6,159 nucleotides of DNA from an uncultured Cellvibrionales bacterium (GTDB lineage: Bacteria; Pseudomonadota; Gammaproteobacteria; Pseudomonadales; UBA7434). Shown in pieces: positions 1 through 4,443 of the stretch (its first letter is position 1; the number at the start of each line of letters is the position of its first letter). Both the position numbers and the translations under genes were made by a program. The notes under the pieces are model-generated. The model worked only from the letters and a program-made list of their open reading frames with translations, searched no databases and was not told the origin of the DNA. Where the stretch lies: NCBI GenBank assembly GCA_937897785.1, contig CALCNB010000078.1:1-6159 (forward strand), given 5' to 3'.

Positions 1-247
1 CTTGCCGATTATCGGTAGCGGTGAGCAGAGTAGAGTCGGCCTAGAGCGATCAAACAACGAGATTCCCGCGCTTAGCCCGACATTACAAACGGTATTGGCA
101 GCGATTGGCTTCGACCCTAGTCCGTTTGAAGTCATCGAAGCAAGGTTGAGTGAACCAGTGGAGGCCTTATCTGCTGCCTTGGTCGATTTAGAGCTTGAAG
201 GTCTTATTCAGGTGATTGGGGGTCTTTATACCCGTAATTACTCGTAA
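1..247 (+). CDS. dprA: DNA processing protein DprA, C-terminal fragment (5' end outside window)
   Basis: This is the last 81 codons of a gene that begins before the window; the reading frame starts at base 2 and ends at TAA 245-247. The fragment has a polar linker followed by the compact C-terminal winged-helix domain of DprA/Smf, seen in the segments VLAAIGFDPSPFEVIEARL and LVDLELEGLIQVIGGLYTR, which resemble the family pattern of a helix, a GFDP turn, a recognition helix and a GG(x)Y wing. DprA loads RecA onto incoming single-stranded DNA in natural transformation; the Rossmann-like DNA-binding core lies upstream and cannot be seen here. Its position before tsaC, hemF and aroE fits gammaproteobacterial gene order and supports the call. 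No strong hairpin with a T-run follows the stop, so its transcript may run on. Identification rests on the small C-terminal domain plus context. Confidence 0.82.
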   Translation, partial: LPIIGSGEQSRVGLERSNNEIPALSPTLQTVLAAIGFDPSPFEVIEARLSEPVEALSAALVDLELEGLIQVIGGLYTRNYS

Positions 248-389
248 GCAATGGGTGCTATCTCCGGTTATCCGCTAAGGCCAGATGACCAAAAGGATAA
301 TTTATCGGCGCCTAGCTTTGGCATAATTAAAGCCTTGAATGCAAGCAATTAAGGCGACTGAATAGATGTTGCAATATAAGGATAGCTAA

Positions 390-821
390 ATGACCTGGTT
401 TACTGAGGCCAATACCCAGCAAGATATTATCGATAAGGCGCCAACACTGGCGCCAACATTTAAAGCCTTTTATGACAGTTTTTGGCAACTAAGTTCGGCG
501 CCGCCAAGTTTACTCGAGCTCTGCCGTTTGCGTGTTGCGCAATTGCATCAGAGTGATTATCAATGGCAGCATCAGCAAATTGAGCTGAGTACTGAAAAGC
601 GCCAATCGCTGTCTCAATGGAGTAAAAGCGCCGTTTACACTGACGCTGAAAAAGCCTGTTTAGCCTTTACTGAAGTTTACTGTATGGACCCGCAAGCAAT
701 AACAGATGCGCAGGCAGAGGCGGTTAAATCTGAACTGGGTGACGCGGGTTTAGTCGCGTTAATTGAGGCGCTAGGGCTATTTTACGGCATGACTCGCGTC
801 AGCCAGTTATGGGGGTTTTGA
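390..821 (+). CDS. Carboxymuconolactone decarboxylase/AhpD-like protein with degenerate active site
   Basis: A 143-residue, probably all-helical cytosolic protein of the CMD/AhpD-like fold. The family signature helix is visible as LLELCRLRVAQLHQSDYQWQ (residues 41-60). The conserved glutamate is E43, but the two redox cysteines of the CxxC, expected 12 and 15 residues later, are S55 and Q58. H61 lies close to where the family's active-site histidine falls. The C-terminal part (GDAGLVALIEALGLFYGMTR, 117-136) matches the second family helix pair. Without the cysteines it cannot act as an AhpD-type thiol reductant, so it may be a structural partner of the next gene product; that is inference. 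An AAGGA ribosome site at 378-382, seven bases before the ATG, supports this start. The next gene begins three bases after the stop, so the two are probably co-translated. No substrate can be assigned. Confidence 0.75.
   Translation: MTWFTEANTQQDIIDKAPTLAPTFKAFYDSFWQLSSAPPSLLELCRLRVAQLHQSDYQWQHQQIELSTEKRQSLSQWSKSAVYTDAEKACLAFTEVYCMDPQAITDAQAEAVKSELGDAGLVALIEALGLFYGMTRVSQLWGF
437..458 (+). repeat. Short in-frame tandem repeat, 12-base period
   Basis: The 10-base word GGCGCCAACA occurs at 437-446 and again at 449-458, giving a 12-base period inside the first CMD-like gene. It encodes the consecutive residues APTL and APTF near the N-terminus. The period keeps the frame, so the copy number could change without breaking the gene. 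It is too short to claim a function. Confidence 0.5.
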
Positions 822-824
822 CGC

Positions 825-1343
825 ATGAGTAATCAACCAAGAGTGAGTGCTAACTTATCTAAAACTGGTAATGTGGTAAGAGATTCCGCATTAGGCCTAG
901 TCACTGAGACGGTAGATCCCTATCTTCGTTTTAACCACGCTATTTGGCATAACGGCCCTTTAACAGCCGCTGAGGTTGAGCTGGCGCGCTTGCGTAATGC
1001 CCGTAAGGTAAACTGTGTTTTTTGTAAAGCGGTGCGCTACGATATTGCGATTGAAGCCGGTCTTGATGAGGCTAAGGTCGAACAGATTACTGACGACTTC
1101 GACCAGAGCGAGTTAAGTCAACGCGAGAAGTTAATACTGGTCTATACCGATTATTACCTACAACAACCAACCGCAATGACGACAGAATTTAAGCAGCGCT
1201 TAACCGAGGAGTTTTCAGCGGCGGAGATTGTTCATCTGTCGCTGGCCATCATGCTATGCAATTGTTTTTCACGTTGCGCGGTTTCACTGGGCGGTATGCC
1301 TGAAGAGGATTTACCCCGCATGCAGATCAGCGTGCCAGAATAA
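825..1343 (+). CDS. Carboxymuconolactone decarboxylase/AhpD-like protein with CxxC
   Basis: A 172-residue CMD/AhpD family protein, longer at both ends than its upstream neighbour. The signature helix holds E52 and the redox pair C64-V-F-C67 (ELARLRNARKVNCVFC), with the same 12-residue glutamate-to-cysteine spacing as AhpD. The histidine that follows the CxxC in AhpD is replaced here: the matching position is R71. A second helix carries three extra cysteines, C145, C147 and C151 (AIMLCNCFSRCAVSLGG), where the family usually has hydrophobic or small residues. Family members are peroxidase reductants or lactone decarboxylases; the CxxC favours a thiol-redox role, but the substrate is unknown. 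It starts three bases after the preceding stop, with the run GGGGG at 810-814 as a possible ribosome site. The pair probably forms a two-gene operon separate from purE. Confidence 0.8.
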   Translation: MSNQPRVSANLSKTGNVVRDSALGLVTETVDPYLRFNHAIWHNGPLTAAEVELARLRNARKVNCVFCKAVRYDIAIEAGLDEAKVEQITDDFDQSELSQREKLILVYTDYYLQQPTAMTTEFKQRLTEEFSAAEIVHLSLAIMLCNCFSRCAVSLGGMPEEDLPRMQISVPE

Positions 1344-1388
1344 AGCCTAATCCATCAACGACTGTCAGTGGTAGGTTGTTAAACAGGG

Positions 1389-1394
1389 TACAAT
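1389..1394 (+). promoter_or_regulatory. Candidate sigma-70 -10 element for the purE operon
   Basis: TACAAT matches five of six positions of the TATAAT consensus and would start transcription near 1401, giving a leader of about 130 bases. No good -35 lies at the normal spacing; the 17-base position reads CAGTGG, and TTGTTA at 1376-1381 is too close. If used, the promoter would be weak or need an activator. A second possibility is TATAAG at 1491-1496 with CTGAAT at 1466-1471, 19 bases apart. Confidence 0.35.
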
Positions 1395-1425
1395 GGCCAC
1401 TTATTCTCGGCTTCAGACTTGAAAG

Positions 1426-1449
1426 CGAAGGCAAACTTCGGTATTTTGC
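1426..1449 (+). promoter_or_regulatory. Two mutually exclusive small hairpins in the purE leader
   Basis: CGAAG at 1426-1430 can pair with CTTCG at 1436-1440 around the loop GCAAA. Alternatively, the same GCAAA (1431-1435) can pair with TTTGC at 1445-1449, with an inner C(TTCG)G tetraloop at 1436-1441 of the very stable UUCG type in RNA. The two folds share bases and cannot coexist. Whether they switch is inference; stems of five pairs can arise by chance. Confidence 0.35.
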
Positions 1450-1467
1450 GCGGCTGACAATGAAACT

Positions 1468-1487
1468 GAATCCCCGGTCGGGGCTTC
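1468..1487 (+). terminator. GC-rich hairpin before purE, possible weak attenuator
   Basis: GAA-T-CCCC pairs with GGGG-C-TTC around the loop GGTC, giving seven pairs with one T/C mismatch; the inner part CCCCGGTCGGGG is a near-perfect dyad. It is followed by the T-rich but interrupted stretch TTATAT, so it resembles a weak intrinsic terminator ending 43 bases before the purE ATG. It could instead be an operator dyad, since it sits between CTGAAT and TATAAG. Neither role is proven. Confidence 0.35.
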
Positions 1488-1530
1488 TTATATAAGCTAT
1501 TGATTCATATTACAAAAGAGAGAGATCATC

Positions 1531-2034
1531 ATGAGTGACCATTTTGTTGCTATTTTAATGGGTTCAGACAGTGATTTGCCACAGATGCAGCCTGCGATTG
1601 ATACCTTAGCAAAATTTGATATTCGTACCGAAGTGAAGGTGACTTCAGCCCACCGAACCCCACAAGCCACTCATGAGTATGTCACTACTGCTGAGCAGCG
1701 TGGCTGTGCCGTATTTATTGCGGGTGCCGGAATGGCCGCCCACTTAGCAGGCGCTGTTGCTGCAAATACTACGAAGCCGGTGATTGGTGTGCCAATCAAT
1801 GCCTCGCTTGAAGGGCTAGATTCATTGCTGGCTACGGTTCAAATGCCTGGCGGTATTCCAGTAGCCACAGTAGCGATTGGTAAAGCCGGCGCTAAGAACG
1901 CCGCGTACTTAGCCGCTCAGATTTTGGCGACTGCCGATGCTGATCTCGGCGAGCGAGTGAAAGCAGAGCGCGCGGAGAATGCTAAAGCTGTTGAAGCGAA
2001 AGATGCGGCATTACAGGCCAAGCTGGCTCAATAA
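1531..2034 (+). CDS. purE: N5-carboxyaminoimidazole ribonucleotide mutase, PurE class I
   Basis: PurE converts N5-CAIR to CAIR in de novo purine synthesis, as a cytosolic oligomer (octamer in studied class I enzymes). The 167-residue length is close to E. coli PurE. Key motifs are MGSDSDLP (10-17), SAHRTP (39-44) with the catalytic H41, AGAGMAAHLAG (64-74) with H71, and VQMPGGIPVATVAIGKAGAKNAA near 113-135. SAHRTP marks class I, which normally needs PurK to make its substrate. The C-terminal tail (from about 139) is rich in Ala, Glu and Lys. GAGAGA before the ATG supports the start. purK, usually the next gene, is absent: tsaC starts six bases after the stop. The MAAHLAG and INASLEGLDSLL wording differs from the GAAHLPG form remembered from E. 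coli and Pseudomonas, which may indicate a different lineage for this copy. Confidence 0.96.
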   Translation: MSDHFVAILMGSDSDLPQMQPAIDTLAKFDIRTEVKVTSAHRTPQATHEYVTTAEQRGCAVFIAGAGMAAHLAGAVAANTTKPVIGVPINASLEGLDSLLATVQMPGGIPVATVAIGKAGAKNAAYLAAQILATADADLGERVKAERAENAKAVEAKDAALQAKLAQ

Positions 2035-2040
2035 GCAACC

Positions 2041-2619
2041 ATGAGCAGCCTTGATCTGCAGCTTCGCGATCAAGCGATTCAAGCGCTCACCTGCGGTGAT
2101 CTTATCGCTTATCCTACCGAAGCTGTTTGGGGTCTAGGCTGTGACCCATTCAATAGTTTGGCGGTTGATAAATTATTAGCTTTAAAAGGCCGCTCGGTTG
2201 AAAAAGGGCTAATTTTAGTCGCCGCCCATGTTGATCAGTGTGAATTGATTACCCGCCATCTACCCAGTGAGCAACTCAATCGCTTACAAACAAGCTGTCA
2301 GCCGGCAGCCCCTATTAAGCGCGCCACAACATGGCTGGTGCCCAGCAATGACAGCATGCCCGATTGGATAACCGGTCAATTTGATACCGTTGCTATTCGC
2401 GTCTCACGCCACCCCATTGTTGCCGAATTATGTCAAGCATTTGGTGGCATGATAGTCTCAACCTCGGCTAACCCGCAGGGTCAAGCCGCCGCGATCAATC
2501 AGCATCAGGCTGAGCGATACTTTTCCAATCGTGTTCGAGTGTATGTCAAGGGCGATCTTGGTGGCCAACAACAAACGTCAGAATTAAGGCATTTAGTGAC
2601 TAACGAGGTTTTACGGTAA
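2041..2619 (+). CDS. tsaC: L-threonylcarbamoyladenylate synthase TsaC (YrdC/Sua5 family)
   Basis: TsaC makes threonylcarbamoyl-AMP from threonine, bicarbonate and ATP, the first step of the t6A37 modification of ANN-decoding tRNAs. The 192 residues match E. coli TsaC (190), so this is the short form without the Sua5 C-terminal domain. Visible motifs are LIAYPTEAVWGLGCDP (21-36), the KxR..K nucleotide-binding signature K49-G-R51-SVE-K55, STSANPQG (140-147) and the family ending ELRHLVTNEVLR (181-192). The ATG follows the purE stop by six bases and has no clear Shine-Dalgarno sequence, so translation probably depends on ribosomes finishing purE. It lies next to hemF and aroE, as in many gammaproteobacteria. 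No key residue appears to be missing. Confidence 0.96.
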   Translation: MSSLDLQLRDQAIQALTCGDLIAYPTEAVWGLGCDPFNSLAVDKLLALKGRSVEKGLILVAAHVDQCELITRHLPSEQLNRLQTSCQPAAPIKRATTWLVPSNDSMPDWITGQFDTVAIRVSRHPIVAELCQAFGGMIVSTSANPQGQAAAINQHQAERYFSNRVRVYVKGDLGGQQQTSELRHLVTNEVLR

Positions 2620-2622
2620 ACT

Positions 2623-2667
2623 GTTGCTTGAGTTAACCACAGACGCTAAATAAGCGAGTTAAGCAAC
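2623..2667 (+). promoter_or_regulatory. Inverted repeat between tsaC and hemF, abutting the hemF ribosome site
   Basis: GTTGCTT at 2623-2629 is perfectly complementary to AAGCAAC at 2661-2667, and inside them CGCT (2644-2647) pairs with AGCG (2653-2656). The outer 3' arm ends at the base before the hemF GAGG (2668-2671). The gap also carries the direct repeat GAGTTAA at 2630-2636 and 2656-2662. The RNA stem could affect hemF translation, or the DNA dyad could bind a regulator. No T-run follows, so it is not an intrinsic terminator. Confidence 0.4.
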
Positions 2668-2671
2668 GAGG
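2668..2671 (+). promoter_or_regulatory. hemF Shine-Dalgarno GAGG; bears on start choice
   Basis: GAGG leaves only three bases before ATG 2675 but six before the in-frame GTG 2678, which is the next codon. Spacing therefore favours GTG as the initiator, or a mixture of both. The protein would differ by a single residue. Confidence 0.45.
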
Positions 2672-2674
2672 CAA

Positions 2675-3610
2675 ATGGTGAGCCATATAGATAAGCAAGC
2701 AGTAAAAAGTTTCTTGCTCGACCTGCAAGACCGCATTTGTGCTGAGTGTGAAGCTTTGGATACAGCGGCTCAATTCGTCGAAGACAGTTGGCAGCGTTCC
2801 GAGGGCGGTGGTGGTCGGACACGTGTGATCAGCAATGGCGCTGTGTTCGAAAAAGGCGGGGTTAATTTTTCGCATGTGTTTGGCGATCAGTTACCGCCTT
2901 CTGCTACAGCAACGCGACCTGAATTAGTGGGTTGTCGCTTTGAAGCGATGGGCGTTTCTGTGGTGATGCATCCCGATAATCCATTTGTCCCAACATCGCA
3001 TGCTAATTTACGATTTTTTGTCGCTGAGAAAACTGGCCAAGAAGCGATATGGTGGTTTGGCGGTGGCTTCGATTTAACCCCCTATTATCCCGTAGAGGCT
3101 GATTGCGTGAGTTGGCATCGTGCCGCTGAGCAGGCTTGTCGACCCTATGGCGATTCCGTTTATTCAGCGTTTAAAAAAAATTGTGATGAGTATTTTTATT
3201 TACCCCATCGCGATGAGCATCGAGGTATTGGCGGTTTGTTTTTTGATGACTTGAATGAGTGGGGCTTTGATAAATGCTTTGAATTTATTGCACAAGTCGG
3301 CAAGCAGTATATTAACGCCTACAGCGATATTGTTCGCGGCCGAAAAGACGACAGCTTTAATCAAACGCAGAAACAATTTCAGCGTTACCGCCGAGGTCGC
3401 TACGTGGAATTTAATTTAGTCTATGATCGGGGCACACTTTTTGGCTTACAGTCTGGTGGTCGCACCGAATCTATTTTAATGTCTATGCCTCCAGAAGTTA
3501 ATTGGCATTATGCTACGGAAGGCGATACGTTTGATTTACAGCAGAAACAATTACTGGCCGTGCTGCAACCCAAAGACTGGCTCAACCACAATGATCGGAG
3601 CGGCGCCTAA
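2675..3610 (+). CDS. hemF: Oxygen-dependent coproporphyrinogen III oxidase
   Basis: HemF oxidatively decarboxylates coproporphyrinogen III to protoporphyrinogen IX, using O2 and releasing two CO2; it is a cytosolic homodimer and the aerobic alternative to the radical-SAM enzyme HemN. The 311 residues compare with 299 in E. coli. Landmarks include GGGGRTRVI (44-52), GGVNFSHVFG (61-70), VVMHPDNPFVPTSHANLRFF (96-115), WWFGGGFDLTPYYP (126-139), the RGRYVEFNLVYDRGT region (240-254) and GRTESILMSMPP (262-273). H99, H109, H148 and H178 align, with a constant offset of three, to E. coli H96, H106, H145 and H175, which have been implicated in activity. The start is ATG 2675 or GTG 2678. It lies 55 bases after tsaC and two before aroE, inside the operon; the inverted repeat upstream may tune it. 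Confidence 0.97.
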   Translation: MVSHIDKQAVKSFLLDLQDRICAECEALDTAAQFVEDSWQRSEGGGGRTRVISNGAVFEKGGVNFSHVFGDQLPPSATATRPELVGCRFEAMGVSVVMHPDNPFVPTSHANLRFFVAEKTGQEAIWWFGGGFDLTPYYPVEADCVSWHRAAEQACRPYGDSVYSAFKKNCDEYFYLPHRDEHRGIGGLFFDDLNEWGFDKCFEFIAQVGKQYINAYSDIVRGRKDDSFNQTQKQFQRYRRGRYVEFNLVYDRGTLFGLQSGGRTESILMSMPPEVNWHYATEGDTFDLQQKQLLAVLQPKDWLNHNDRSGA

Positions 3611-3612
3611 TA

Positions 3613-4443
3613 ATGACAAACTTAACGGCAAGTTATGCGGTGTTTGGCAATCCTGTTGAACACAGCAAGTCGCCTGATATCCACCATCAATTTGCCGAGC
3701 AAACTCAGCAGGCCATGCGCTATAGAAAACAGCTAGTAGCTATTGATGCATTTGAAATGACTGCGCAGGAATTTTTTGATCAAGGCGGATCGGGACTCAA
3801 CGTTACCGTGCCGTTTAAACTCGCCGCCTATCATTTTGCCGCACAATTAACCGAGCGAGCAAAAACGGCGGGCGCGGTGAATACCTTAATAAAAAAAGAT
3901 GACATCATTATTGGCGACAATACCGATGGCTGTGGCTTGTTGAGAGATATTCGCGATAATCTACAGTGGCCATTAGCGCAACAAAATATTTTAATTCTTG
4001 GCGCGGGGGGCGCTGTTCGAGGTATTTTAGCGCCGCTACTGGCGGCCAACCCACAATCAATAACGATCGCTAACCGCACCTTAAAAAAAGCCCAGACATT
4101 GGTTGAGCAGTTTCAACCGCTGGCCGATACCGTTTCTCTGAGCTGTCTCGATTACACAGCGCTCGATGGCCAGTATACGCTTATTATTAATGGCACCAGT
4201 GCCAGTTTAGCAGGACAATTGCCGGCGGTTAATTCTTTAATTTATCATCAAGCGCACTGCTACGACATGATGTATAGCAAAGGCGCAACCGCGTTTTTAC
4301 AGCAAGCCAAAGCCAGTGGCGCGCAAGCAACTGCCGATGGCTTGGGCATGTTGGTTGAGCAAGCGGCAGAATCTTTTTATCAGTGGCGCGAGCTAAGGCC
4401 AACAACTGAATCGGTGATTGCTTCGATTCGTGATGCAATGTAG
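3613..4443 (+). CDS. aroE: Shikimate dehydrogenase (NADP+)
   Basis: AroE reduces 3-dehydroshikimate to shikimate with NADPH, the fourth step of the shikimate pathway to aromatic amino acids and folate. The 276 residues are typical. The N-terminal substrate domain has SKSP (18-21), NVTVPFK (63-69) with the catalytic K69, GAVNT (87-91) and NTDG (103-106) with D105. The nucleotide domain has GAGGAVRG (130-137) and NRT (154-156), an NADP-type pattern. The closing DGLGMLVEQAA (242-252) carries the conserved Q250. The start lies two bases after the hemF stop; GGAG at 3597-3600 is a rather distant ribosome site, so coupling is likely. The AroE subtype is favoured over YdiB or quinate dehydrogenases by motifs and context. 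The stop TAG is directly followed by the next gene's ATG. Confidence 0.96.
   Translation: MTNLTASYAVFGNPVEHSKSPDIHHQFAEQTQQAMRYRKQLVAIDAFEMTAQEFFDQGGSGLNVTVPFKLAAYHFAAQLTERAKTAGAVNTLIKKDDIIIGDNTDGCGLLRDIRDNLQWPLAQQNILILGAGGAVRGILAPLLAANPQSITIANRTLKKAQTLVEQFQPLADTVSLSCLDYTALDGQYTLIINGTSASLAGQLPAVNSLIYHQAHCYDMMYSKGATAFLQQAKASGAQATADGLGMLVEQAAESFYQWRELRPTTESVIASIRDAM

Larger units (their letters stand above)
1344..1530 (+). promoter_or_regulatory. purE upstream region / probable structured 5' leader
   Basis: This 187-base gap separates the CMD pair from purE and contains no convincing gene. It holds a -10-like TACAAT, a cluster of small hairpins at 1426-1449 that exclude each other, a GC-rich hairpin at 1468-1487 and the purE ribosome site, a GAGAGA run around 1518-1525. 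The segment TTCAG at 1412-1416 could also pair with CTGAA at 1466-1470, which would close the hairpin cluster in a larger stem. The arrangement resembles a regulated leader, but no known riboswitch class (guanine, PRPP or ZTP) was recognised in it. Confidence 0.45.

Noticed and set aside
315..333. GCTTT/AAAGC hairpin after dprA as a terminator
   Set aside because: Five AT-rich pairs with a nine-base loop and no following T-run; too weak.
375..380. TATAAG as a -10 element for the CMD pair
   Set aside because: It overlaps the ribosome site and would give a leaderless transcript starting near the ATG. No matching -35 was found; TTGAAT at 335-340 is too far away.
1393..1422. Nine-codon open frame MATYSRLQT
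   Set aside because: Its ATG overlaps the candidate -10 element, so it would lie upstream of the transcript start, and it has no ribosome site.
1430..1450. PurR-box-like half sites GCAAAC and TTTTGCG before purE
   Set aside because: The PurR operator has abutting half sites (ACGCAAAC-GTTTGCGT). Here seven bases separate them, so this is better explained as the arms of a small hairpin.
1460..1495. Short open frame MKLNPRSGLLI in the purE leader, overlapping the GC-rich hairpin
   Set aside because: It has an ATG and a stop, and a leader peptide crossing an attenuator would be attractive, but there is no ribosome site before it and no run of regulatory codons. Eleven codons can arise by chance.
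2633..2875. Minus-strand open frame opposite the start of hemF
   Set aside because: It lies antisense to a clearly coding HemF N-terminus and has no recognisable protein features.
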